64,000 nucleotides of DNA from the NCBI GenBank assembly GCA_029963845.1, contig JANEYF010005896.1, positions 559,001 through 623,000 of the forward strand. The letters run 5' to 3'. Numbering within the stretch: position 1 is the first letter of the stretch; each line of letters starts with the position of its first letter. Position numbers and translations under genes: made by a program. The stretch comes from Rhamnusium bicolor (lineage: Eukaryota; Arthropoda; Insecta; Coleoptera; Cerambycidae). This document shows positions 23,185-32,677 of this stretch, piece by piece. The notes under the pieces are model-generated. The model had not been told where the DNA came from and searched no databases. It saw only the letters and a program-made list of their open reading frames with translations.

Positions 23185-23516
23185 TGTCACGTGTTTGCTA
23201 TCCACACAAACACCTATACTGGTAGATTCGTTGATTGAAAGTCCAGGTAACACTTACTCACTACTTTATTTACTAATTAACAATTAACAACAATAGACTA
23301 ATGACTGTCTTAACTATAATCACAATTAAACACTTTTAAGTCTCTATCTTATTTCTTCTTTACTCGTTCACTTTCAATTTAAGACTGAGTCTCGGCCCAC
23401 CGTGCGTCTCATTTATACATACATTCACGCGGTACAGAACATTCCAGAACATTCCCGGCCGTTCTCGTACAATTTCAGTCTCATTTATTCAGTCTACACA
23501 GTCCAGTGGCGTAACA
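23185..23516 (-). repeat. Ty3/gypsy 3' LTR
   Basis: On the minus strand it starts TGTTACGCCACTGG (23516) and ends CACGTGACA (23185), giving 332 bp with TG...CA ends. It lies directly after a polypurine tract and downstream of gypsy integrase sequence, which fixes it as the 3' LTR. The 5' LTR is not in the window. Confidence 0.8.
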
Positions 23517-23535
23517 CTGCCCCCCTCCTTAAACC
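23517..23535 (-). other. Gypsy polypurine tract
   Basis: The minus strand reads TTTAAGGAGGGGGGCAG immediately upstream of the LTR start. This is the usual primer site for plus-strand DNA synthesis in LTR retrotransposons. Confidence 0.7.
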
Positions 23536-23555
23536 TGAATGTCCTGGTCAGGCAA

Positions 23556-24205
23556 TTAGTTGTTCCCTGTATACTTAGCTAGTCTCTCTCTATGCACCTC
23601 CTTCATTTTTGATTTTGAACTTTGTTGAATTCGGTATACAACGTCGTTTAGTCTGGCGGCGACAGTGTATGGTCCTTCCCGAGGCGGGTGAAGCTTCGGG
23701 GACCTGCCTTTCTTTCGTTGTGGGTTATATAGCCAAACCAGATCTCCAGCCTGGAACCCTTCTAAAGTCGTCTTAAGATTATAACGAGCCTACATACGAT
23801 CACTTGCTATGGCAATTCGGTCTAGTACCAGCTCATAAATGTTCCTTAGCCGTTCACCAACTTCATCGGCGTAGTCATTTATGGAAAGTCGCTCCTCATC
23901 TGGTGTGCCAAACACCAAGTCACATGGCAGTCTAATCACGCGAGCTGGCGTCTGTTTTGTTGTTTCATGAATGGAGGCCCTGTATGCCATAAGGAAATGA
24001 GGCAAGTGACGGTCCCAATCTCTCTGATTTTTCTCAACCACTTTGGATAGGTCCTCTTCCATGGTTTTATTATATCTCTCCACCATTTCGTCTGATTGTG
24101 GTTATCGGGCTGTTGTCCTTGTCTTATGAATTCCCAGTAAGCGACACATCTTCTGAAACACCCCTGATTCAAAGTTTCTTCCTTCCAATTTATTACATGG
24201 CGATT
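23556..24205 (-). pseudogene. Ty3/gypsy integrase, 5' truncated
   Basis: The integrase end of a gypsy polyprotein. In one frame the minus strand reads EGRNFESGVFQKMCRLLGIHKTRTTAR in part (landmarks NFESGVF, RLLGIHKTRT), a stop, PQSDEMVERYNKTM with the third catalytic acidic residue (Glu of MVE), then LPHFLMAYRAS. A second stop follows at 23788-23790. After it comes the C-terminal GPY/F-type region (LEGFQAGDLVWLYNPQRKKG, then GPYTVAARLNDVVYRIQ), ending at the TAA at 23556. Sequence upstream of about 24205 is not gypsy-like, so protease, RT and most of integrase are missing. Dead copy. Confidence 0.85.
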
Positions 24206-25206
24206 GACACTGGTAGACGGAATTTTTTTCAACACTTTTAAATACGTTTCGGCGATGGTTTTTCACCTTTTTCAGTGAAAAACTGCAAAATTTCCCACTT
24301 TTTCTTATTTACGCATCACTTTTTCGATAGGTGTAAAAATAAAATTTTATTAAATTGTATAAATTTTTATTATATTATTCTGCCACAGACATTTCTTTTA
24401 TGATTTCAAATATGTACATTGTACAGATATTACGCTTCAATTAAAAACGTAAAAGTTGCTATTGAATTTTTTTTAGCTTTATGCAAGCTTCTTGTCTTGT
24501 TAGAAATCTTTTCTTGCGGTATAAATCCGCTTAAAAACTTCACAACCGCAATAATAACAGTTAAGCACACGATCTAGGACAGCAATTATTTTTGTAAAAA
24601 ATAATCTTTCCATAAAAATGACGACTGAACAGTTACTACCATATTACAAAATACTTATTCACGCCTTAATTTTTCAGATAAGCGCCAGGCCAGGCAGCCT
24701 TTGTCTTTCAGAATTTTTCAGCATCCGACCAGGGAAATAATCTTGGCATTGCAAAACCTACGTATTTCAGTCCGTGTAGGTTCAGATTTCGCAAACTTAG
24801 ATTAGTTAGTTACAATGTTTGGAATTTAAAACATCTAGTCGCACCTCTCGCCATAAATAATACACTGCCTTAACTCTGTAACTGTAATGCGCTTATAAAG
24901 ATGGCAAAGATTCTTATCGAGATGTTTTTAGGAATTTTATTGTTTTAGCAAATCGAGTGACTAAGTTTGGTGTTAATAAGGAATTAATCGAAGTGGCTTT
25001 TTAATGAGGCTTGTTAAATAATTTATTTAATAGTTAACATCGTTTCAGTCAGAGGCGGGTGTTCAAAGAAAACTAATATTAATAATTAAAAGTACACTTT
25101 CATTTAACATCTATGCACATATCCCGAAGTATACGGATTAAGCATTATTGAGAATAAATAAAAATATAATATAAGGAGATAGGTGAAAAATAATTGATAT
25201 CAGCGG
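24206..25206. other. No gene recognised
   Basis: AT-rich sequence between the truncated gypsy copy and the Transib-type element. Nothing else identified. Confidence 0.55.
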
Positions 25207-25211
25207 CGGCG

Positions 25212-26192
25212 CACAGTGGACGGAAACGCCAAAAAGCTGGCCAAAATTAAAAAAATGAAGATTTTCTTTTTGAAATGGAAACGTTTTAAATCGTTGTAGT
25301 GGTACCCCTAGCATTAGAAACGACCGTTAATACCGGTCCGGGTTCACTACCTGAGCGAGGAAATTACGACCGTGCAGCGCGTCACTTCGGCAGCTCGCAA
25401 CGCTTCAAAAATCGATAAATTTTGTCTGCAGCGTAAAAATTCTCAAAGTGTAGTTTTCTGTGTCATAAAAATGGATTCTGCATCAGAAAGTAAGTACAAT
25501 TAAAATATCTCAGTATCAGATCAGTTTATTTATATGGTAATTAGTAAATAATTATCGAAGTGGAGTGCATTTTTGTACATGCAACGATTCATAAACTCCA
25601 TAAAAAAGCCATAAGTTACGCGGTTGGTGATGGTTGGTCTTGAAACTTATTGGAATGTGTTCAATGAACATTTTTTCGAAAGTGTATAAAAAATTTGCTG
25701 CATCTTTTTGCATCTTTGCGAGATATTGACCAAATTGTGCGCGAATGCACGGATGCATGCACATTCGTGCACCATAAAGTGGGCTCCTTTTGAATGCGTT
25801 CTCAACTCATGTGTTCAAAGTCATTACACATTTTTATTACATTCCCCAGATCCTAATTTTCCCGAAACAAATGAAACACATAAATTCGCTTCAATTCAAT
25901 AATAATTTTTGAACTATGTATATATTTTTGACCGTAATTTTTTTGAATTTCTATATGGGATTCTTCATCAGCGACCCAAAAAAACTGTATATAAAGTTTT
26001 GTAAAAATGCAGCGATAATTGGCGATTTTTGGTATGTTTTGGGGGGATTTCATGGCCGCCATTTTGTTTTTTTCAAAATTCAACTTCGGATTCTTGATCA
26101 GCGACACAAAAAACCCCTGTATGCACAATTTCAGTAAAATAGCTCAATGCCTTTATATTTCGGCCAGCCTTTCGGCGTTTCCGTCCACTGTG
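25212..26192. mobile_element. Transib-type non-autonomous element
   Basis: The left end CACAGTGGACGGAAACGCC and the inverted right end (same motif reading back from 26192) form an inverted repeat of about 32 bp extending to GCTGGCC, with a few mismatches. A perfect 5-bp target duplication CGGCG lies at 25207-25211 and 26193-26197. A GC-rich 5-bp duplication and CACWATG/CACAGTG-like termini are the established signature of Transib, the superfamily related to RAG1. The length is 981 bp. The interior has two diverged direct repeats around ATTCTTCATCAGCGACCCAA (about 25959) and ATTCTTGATCAGCGACACAA (about 26090). No transposase domain is visible, so it depends on an autonomous relative. Confidence 0.85.
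25471..25491 (+). other. Possible leftover first exon of a transposase
   Basis: ATGGATTCTGCATCAGAAAG is followed directly by GTAAGT, a canonical 5' splice site, inside the Transib-type element 259 bp from its left end. It would encode Met-Asp-Ser-Ala-Ser-Glu. It could be the first coding exon left after internal deletion of a transposase gene. It is short, so this is weakly supported. Confidence 0.3.
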
Positions 26193-26197
26193 CGGCG

Positions 26198-26837
26198 TAG
26201 AGAAGGGCGACCAATGACCCCAGACACCAATATATGACGACACCTCAAGGTGGGGGCTATACCTTCCCAAAATGTATCATGCCTATTCCTATGTATTAGA
26301 AAATGACAACTAAGCTAAATTTCGATTCTTCATTAATACGTTTTCCTTTTCTTTTACTTTTATTCATCTCTTTAACGTCGGCCTATTTCCGCCACCAGGA
26401 CCAATCATCGATGCCAGAAGACTAGCTATCCCCAACCTAGAAATTTTGCCGAACCTTTCTCTATCAACAAATAGGGATATTTTACTTGCATAACATCTAA
26501 TAAACAAGGAATCGACTGTTTTACATCCCCTCCGGAAGATGATATATCACATACACAAGCCTCGACTAAGATTGTACAACTTCTGCGTATGAAACAGAGG
26601 TATCAAAAATGTTATCGACATTTTTTTACTCAATATGCTTAGTCAAAATTTGTCAGAAAACATTTAATTCCAAAATGGGGACCGGAGGATAATGCAATGA
26701 ATTGCTCCTTAAAGAATTTACTTACAATGGAGTTAATTGATTTAAAAAGTGATGTTTTGAAAATATAATAAAAATATAATAAAAAAAATATAATAAACTA
26801 CGGTTATTATAACTAATTAATCAAATTTGGGTTTTAT
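26198..26837. other. No gene; repeat-end motif near 26378
   Basis: ACGTCGGCCTATTTCCGC recurs here from 21431, in the same orientation and followed by partly similar sequence. Otherwise nothing recognised up to the BEL/Pao target site. Confidence 0.5.
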
Positions 26838-26842
26838 GGTAT

Positions 26843-27195
26843 TGTTTAGTTTTAAGTCATGCAGTTTCAGTATGCGCATATTACCAGCGCCGTTGTTGCC
26901 TGCACCCCGCGCGCTGTCAGCGACCACAAGTTAGTAGTAACAATCTAAGCTGAGAACAGGCAAGTACAACGCACCAAGCCTTGAATCGAAAGACCGTTCG
27001 AACTCTTCTATGTAATATATACATACGTTTCAAGCAGTCATTGTTGTTATATTTTATACTCTACACAGCTAAACACATACAGTCCACCCCCTTGAGCCAT
27101 CTCCTTTGGGGTCAATAAGGATAATTCAAAATAGTAGCAAAGAAAATCAAGCAAGTTTGCTATACTATAAGATTTGCCCTAGAAGGGCCCCAACA
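26843..27195 (+). repeat. BEL/Pao 5' LTR
   Basis: Starts TGTTTAGTTTTAAG and ends GGGCCCCAACA. The 353 bp match the 3' LTR with no difference that I could see. It should contain the promoter and polyadenylation signals, which I did not map. Confidence 0.96.
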
Positions 27196-27199
27196 TATT

Positions 27200-27218
27200 T
27201 GGCCTACGATCCGGATTC
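27200..27218 (+). other. Primer-binding site candidate
   Basis: TGGCCTACGATCCGGATTC starts 4 bases after the LTR. TGG pairs with the CCA end of a tRNA, and GATTC/GAATC fits the TpsiC-loop side, so the segment reads as the complement of a tRNA 3' end. One base (the discriminator) appears to be missing relative to a standard acceptor. The tRNA identity is not determined. Confidence 0.65.
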
Positions 27219-27802
27219 AGGAGCAGTACGACATACTCATCTTTAAGTGCAACCGTACTTAAGAAACAACACGGCTACAAGCCTAACAAAATTACTAGTG
27301 TAAAAACGAACATTTTACAATCAGAACATTGTTTTTGTCTCAACACAAAAGTGATCCGTGTGTGAGTAAAAACATATTAACATTTTATAATTTATCATTA
27401 TCAATATATTCGCTCTGAAAAGCATTTCATGAAAACTATAGAACTATTATTTATAATAATTAAACAAAGTGTAAACAAGATCTCTCGGCCCAGTGGCCCC
27501 AGTGTGAAGTGAGTCGACGGCAACCAGAGTGCGAACTTCTACACCAGGACGGCGACATCGAGGCTTCTCCCGGCCCATTCTAAGCAGAGCGCTGATCGAG
27601 GAGTGGGAGAGACGACATAGTGGAGCATTCACTGGCTGCAGTCAGCGGTTTCGACGTGCTGTACTACTGCGCTCACCACCAGGTACCTCTATTACTTATT
27701 CCTGTAACTCTTGTGTGTACGTTCTATCTGAGTCTTTCAAGTTTAGTATTTGTACGTCTTAATATCTCATTTATTAAATTATCAATTTTAATTTAAAAAG
27801 AA
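27219..27802 (+). other. BEL/Pao untranslated leader
   Basis: The stretch between the primer-binding site and the gag start codon. No conserved protein is seen. Reading frames on both strands at 27447-27762 are chance frames in a locally GC-richer segment. Confidence 0.6.
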
Positions 27803-28747
27803 ATGTCTGACTCAGAAAAATTAATTGCCTTGCACCGTAAAAGGGGTAACAAAAAGGCATCTTTAACAAGATTTTCTAACTTTTTAAATGATTTAAAAAC
27901 ATCAGAACCGGACAAAGGTAAATTAACGGAATTAGAACTACGCATTTCTAAATTAGAGGCTAGTTTACTAGCAGAATTCGAGGAAATACAACTTGACATT
28001 GAAAATCTTGAAGGGACAAATTTTGATAATTCGGAAACTGAAAATTTTGAGAAAACATATTTTACAGTTTTGTCAGAGGCAAAAAATATCTTGTCCAGTT
28101 TTTCTCGTATTCAAAACAATTTTGAAGACAGCATTTCTAACCCAGTTCCCAGTATTGCCACACATGAGCAGAATTACGTCAATGCGGGAATTAAATTACC
28201 GACCATCGAATTGCCGAAGTTTGACGGTGTATATGAGCGATGGTTAGAGTTTCGCGATTTATTTACATCTTTAATTCATGAGTGTGAATATATAAAACCT
28301 ATATCAAAATTTCACTATTTAAGAGCGTCTTTGGAGGGATGCGCGGCTCAGTGCATAAAATCCATTGAATTCTCAGCCGAAAATTACCAACTTGCGTGGG
28401 ACATCTTAACCGAGCGATTTAACAACAAACGGTTAATGGTCCACAATCATATCAAGTCCATATTTAATATTCACGATCTAAAAATTGAATCAGCTGCTAA
28501 TTTGCGCAATCTTATTGACACCTTATCAAAAAACTTGCGATCGTTAAAGGCGCTGGGGCTACCTACAGATCAGTGGGACGTTTTAATAATTTTCATTATT
28601 GTAAATAAGCTTGACCCGGCGACGATACGTGAATGGGAGGAATATAAATTAGAGACTGATCTGCCAACTTTGATCGAGTTCACAACTTTTCTAAAAAACA
28701 GAGCAGATTTTTTGGAAAAAAATCGATTTACACAAAACAAAATGTAA
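27803..28747 (+). CDS. gag: BEL/Pao Gag-like structural region
   Basis: The 314-codon frame begins at ATG 27803 (MSDSEKLIALHRKRG). It is rich in Lys, Glu and Leu near the N-terminus, consistent with a coiled-coil segment (roughly residues 20-100). It then runs through IELPKFDGVYERWLEFRD at about residue 133, a motif typical of the gag domain of BEL/Pao polyproteins (PxFxG...W..F.D), and FHYLRASLEGCAAQCI further on. In this family gag is normally continuous with the zinc knuckles. Here it stops at TAA 28745-28747, and the knuckle region continues in the next frame, open from at least 28743, so one frame change lies near 28700-28745. A 7-A run at 28716-28722 is a suspect. The product would assemble the particle in the cytoplasm. 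Confidence 0.88.
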   Translation: MSDSEKLIALHRKRGNKKASLTRFSNFLNDLKTSEPDKGKLTELELRISKLEASLLAEFEEIQLDIENLEGTNFDNSETENFEKTYFTVLSEAKNILSSFSRIQNNFEDSISNPVPSIATHEQNYVNAGIKLPTIELPKFDGVYERWLEFRDLFTSLIHECEYIKPISKFHYLRASLEGCAAQCIKSIEFSAENYQLAWDILTERFNNKRLMVHNHIKSIFNIHDLKIESAANLRNLIDTLSKNLRSLKALGLPTDQWDVLIIFIIVNKLDPATIREWEEYKLETDLPTLIEFTTFLKNRADFLEKNRFTQNKM

Positions 28748-30023
28748 AACCCGTGAACAGCAAAAATCGTTTGTTGCGAGTCCTAACTCTAGCAACTTTT
28801 CATGCTTCTTTTGCAAAAAAAATCACTCTATTTACAATTGCCCTGATTTTAATGGTCTGACACCTAACGTTAGGTTGGAAAGGGTTCGTAACCTAAAATT
28901 ATGTACCAACTGTCTCAGAAATAATCATCAATCAAAGGACTGCAGGGCAGGTAACTGTCGAAAATGCAAAGGTAAGCATCATACCCTGTTACATTTAGAC
29001 CAACAAACATTTAAATCTGAACAAACTACCCCTGACGCGCCACAAAGCAATGCAATAAAAAATGAACAGTGCGAGAAAACGGACTCATACCATTCCTGTG
29101 CATACAATAGTCAGGTTTTATTATCTACCGCTCTTGTAGATATCGCTGATATACGCGGAAATAAACATACTTGTAGAGCAATGCTTGACAGTGGTTCCAT
29201 GAGCAATTTTATATCGGAAAATCTTTTTACTAAACTGAAATTACCTAAAGACAATATTAATCTTGCGGTCATCGGCATTGGGCAAATAGAGTCTAAACTA
29301 AAATCTTCTTGCGACGTTGAAATAAATTCAAGACACTATACCTTTAATACGAAACTGCATTGTTTAATAATTCCCAAAATCACAGAAGGTCTACCCAATT
29401 TATATTTCGACCCCTCATGCTTAAATATACCTCGTCATTTGAGGTTAGCTGATCCTAAATTTAATGAACCCGGTGATGTTGATCTACTTATCGGTGCGGG
29501 TACCTTTTGGGGTATTTTATGTAATAGCACAATACATTTGGGAATAAATAAACCCGTTATGCAAAGTACTAAGTTAGGATGGCTAATATCAGGCCCTTTA
29601 AATCTTCCTGAGCATCAGAATTCCAGAACTATGTGTAACTTAAATAAAACCAACACTGATATTCAAGATCAAATTGCAAAGTTTTGGGAAATCGAGGAGA
29701 TTCCTTCAAAACCTTTGTACTCCAAAGAAGAAATGCAAGCCGAGGAGCATTTTCTGAAGACTTTCAAACGAAATCAAGACGGGCGATTTGTTGTATCTAT
29801 TCCTCTAAAGGAACCTATCACGAAATTGGGTGACTCTAAACAATTAGCGTTGAAGCAGTTTTACAATCTTGAGCGAAAACTTAGCTTAAACCCTAAACTA
29901 AAGCGTATGTATGTTGATTTCATGCGTGAATATGAGGAGCTTTCTCACATGTCCGAATTTCAAATATTTAATGATCAAATTTCCTTTTATTCCCCCCCAT
30001 CATGGTGTTCTAAAACAAGATAG
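28743..30023 (+). pseudogene. pol: BEL/Pao zinc knuckles, protease, start of RT
   Basis: Coordinates include open sequence upstream of the first in-frame start-like codon (28875, TTG). First comes a CFFCKKNH...C knuckle (about 28803-28841), then CTNCLRNNHQSKDC, a C-x2-C-x4-H-x4-C knuckle, and a C-x2-C...HH motif. The retroviral-type aspartic protease active site DSGS lies about 105 codons after 28875. The following region up to LGWLISGPLN is the conserved linker of BEL/Pao proteins. The frame fails at a 7-C run (29992-29998), after which the RT continues one frame over. Such a break beside a homopolymer may be mutation or sequencing error. Confidence 0.85.
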
Positions 30024-30490
30024 GGCAACTACGAAACTTAGAGTTGTATTCAACAGCTCAGCCCAATCTACTTCCGGAGTTTCTTACAATAATCTGCAGA
30101 TGGTTGGACCGACCATCCAAGAAGATCTCGTATCGATTCTTCTGCGCTTCAGGCAACACAGATTCGTGGTAGCGGGTGACATAGCCAAGATGTACCGCCA
30201 AATATTAATTGATGACAGGTTTAAACCTCTTCAATTAATTCTTTGGCGGGCTAGCCCTGACGCCCAACTTTTAACCTATTCTCTTAACACAGTCACCTAT
30301 GGAACCGCTTCTGCCTCGTTTCTGGCTATTCGTTGTCTTCGGCAATTAGCCATTGAACATGAGCGATCCCATCCCTTGGCGGCAAGTGTAATAAGTAGGG
30401 ACTTTTACGTGGATGACTTGCTTACCGGTGCAAACACGATTCAGGAAACTATTGATTTATGTCGGCAGGTTTCGTCAATATTGCAATCTG
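29990..30490 (+). pseudogene. pol: BEL/Pao reverse transcriptase, C-terminally deleted
   Basis: The frame, open from 29911, becomes RT-like at about 29990 with HHGVLK and TKLRVVFNSSAQS. The catalytic aspartates are present: VAGDIAKMYRQI (first Asp) and FYVDDLL (the YVDD pair). The RT sequence is recognisable to SSILQSG at about 30487. There it is joined to the end of the RNase H domain in a different frame, so the RT connection region and most of RNase H are absent. The copy could not reverse-transcribe itself. Confidence 0.88.
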
Positions 30491-32204
30491 GAGACACGTG
30501 CCAACAGAGCATAATCCGGCGGATCACTTATCACGTGGTCTGAGCCCAAAGGGATTAATTGTTTCTGACATGTGGTTTTCTGGACCTGAATTTCTAAAAG
30601 GGGGTCCGGAACACTGGCCCATTGACATATCCATGGCGAAACCCATTTCACTCTGTGAAATCCCTGAAGTGCGCAAACAAACGCAGTCATTTGTTCTAGC
30701 TAGTAGCTCCGAGCTATTTCCCTTTAGCCGATTTTCTTCGTTGACTCGACTTAAACGTACAACTGCCTATATTATTCGATTCCTAAATAACTGCAGAAAA
30801 CCCAAAACTCAAAGACAATTAGGCATACTATCTCTGAACGAAATAAATGAAGCTTTTTGCAAGCTGATTAAATTATCTCAACAAGAAACATTTCCTGATG
30901 AACTTTCCAATCTTTCTAAAAACACTACTGTTAGCAAGAAAAGCAGAATCCTTAGTCTTTCACCATTTCTAGATGAAGATAAAATTATGAGAGTAGGAGG
31001 TAGACTAAGGCACTCTCCCTACATGTTTCATAAAAAACATCCCGCAGTTCTGTCATCAAAACATCGCTTAACTTATCTTATAGTTAGGTATGAACACTTC
31101 AAACTTTTACACTCAGGTCCCCAATCGCTATTGGCTGCAGTTAGAGAATCATTTTGGCCAACTTCGGGTAAAATCCTAGCTAAAAGAATCGTGCGAGAGT
31201 GCGTCGTTTGTTCCCGATATAGCCCTAAAATCAAAATGCCTATTATGGGTGATTTGCCTGCGCCTCGTGTAACTCCAAGACCTCCATTCTACAGCACAGG
31301 TATAGATTACGCTGGGCCATTTACAATCAAGGACAGGAAGGGTCGCGGCTGCAAAACATTGAAGTGCTATCTTTGTCTTTTCGTTTGCCTGGCCACAAAG
31401 GCAGTCCACCTAGAGTTAGTCACTGAATTAAGTACGCAAGCATTCTTAGAAACACTTCAGCGTTTTGTTTCGCGTCGAGGCATACCATCGCACATATATA
31501 GCGATAACGGAAGCAATTTTGTTGGCGCCAATGCACAACTAAGGGAACTCGGAAATTTCTTATTAACCACGACAGACAATTTGACTGAGCTGTTAGAACA
31601 TAAACTAAATATAAATTGGCACTTCATACCTGCCTATTCGCCGCACATGGGTGGCATATGGGAAGCGGGTGTAAAATCTGCTAAGCACCATATCAAACGT
31701 ATAATGTCCAATACCCTTCTTACTTTCGAAAATTTCTATACAATAATAACTCAGATAGAAGGTATACTCAATTCTCGTCCGCTGACTCCGTTAACAACCG
31801 ATCCCAATGATCTCGAAGTACTCACTCCCGCTCATTTTCTTATCGGACAATCCCTCAATTCAATACCCCATCCTGACCTTCGAGGCATTCCCACTGGCCG
31901 ACTTTCGCAGTTCCAGCATCTGCAACAGCTGAAGCAGCACTTTTGGTCAAGATGGTCCCGGGAATACATCTCCCAACTCCAAGAACGCGTCAAGTGGAAA
32001 TCCAATCAAGCCAGTTTACAAGTCGGGTCTATTGTTTTGATTAAGGATGATAATCTTCCTCCTTCTAAGTGGCATATCGGGCGTATACTTGAACTCCACC
32101 CCGGTAGTGATATGGTCGTGAGAGTTGTGTCAATAAAAACCGCGAGTGGAATCATAAAACGCTCAATAGTGAAAGTTTGTCCACTCCTAATAGACACGAC
32201 CTAG
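30486..32204 (+). pseudogene. pol: BEL/Pao RNase H tail plus integrase
   Basis: The open frame 30459-32204 (581 codons) is element-like from about 30490. IWRHVPTEHNPADHLSRG is the C-terminal end of RNase H. The integrase zinc-binding domain follows (HFKLLHSG, then ECVVCSRY, an HHCC arrangement at about codons 213-251). The catalytic core has D in GIDYAGPF (codon 283), D in YSDNGSNF (349) and E in GGIWEAG (402), a DD52E spacing. The C-terminal domain includes VKWKSNQASLQVGSIVLIKD and ends at the stop near 32204. The integrase appears intact and in one frame, but as part of a polyprotein it lacks its normal upstream translation. Confidence 0.9.
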
Positions 32205-32306
32205 TTATAGAATAGTAATCATTTGTTTGATGTTACCTACATGATATCTGTTATCTATTTAAATTTGTTTTTGCATTATTTTACTTTGTTGAAAGTCGAC
32301 CCTTTC

Positions 32307-32319
32307 AAGGCTGGGGGCA
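32307..32319 (+). other. BEL/Pao polypurine tract
   Basis: AAGGCTGGGGGCA directly abuts the 3' LTR start at 32320. A G-rich purine tract at this position primes plus-strand synthesis in LTR elements. Confidence 0.85.
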
Positions 32320-32672
32320 TGTTTAGTTTTAAGTCATGCAGTTTCAGTATGCGCATATTACCAGCGCCGTTGTTGCCTGCACCCCGCGCGCTGTCAGCGA
32401 CCACAAGTTAGTAGTAACAATCTAAGCTGAGAACAGGCAAGTACAACGCACCAAGCCTTGAATCGAAAGACCGTTCGAACTCTTCTATGTAATATATACA
32501 TACGTTTCAAGCAGTCATTGTTGTTATATTTTATACTCTACACAGCTAAACACATACAGTCCACCCCCTTGAGCCATCTCCTTTGGGGTCAATAAGGATA
32601 ATTCAAAATAGTAGCAAAGAAAATCAAGCAAGTTTGCTATACTATAAGATTTGCCCTAGAAGGGCCCCAACA
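32320..32672 (+). repeat. BEL/Pao 3' LTR
   Basis: 353 bp, TG...CA, same sequence as 26843-27195 by eye. Followed by the GGTAT target duplication. Confidence 0.96.
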
Positions 32673-32677
32673 GGTAT

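Larger units (their letters stand above)
26838..32677 (+). mobile_element. BEL/Pao LTR retrotransposon, full length ends
   Basis: The element proper is 26843-32672 (5830 bp), flanked by a perfect 5-bp target duplication GGTAT (26838-26842 and 32673-32677). Two 353-bp LTRs look identical by eye, implying recent insertion. Between them lie leader, primer-binding site, gag-like region, zinc knuckles, aspartic protease, part of the reverse transcriptase, the tail of RNase H, integrase and a polypurine tract. The frame breaks near 28.74 and 29.99 kb, and an internal deletion lies near 30.49 kb. It is therefore young but not autonomous as read here. Confidence 0.96.

Noticed and set aside
27447..27762. 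Protein-coding gene in the BEL/Pao leader
   Set aside because: The frames on both strands lie in the untranslated leader between the primer-binding site and gag and show no conserved motif.
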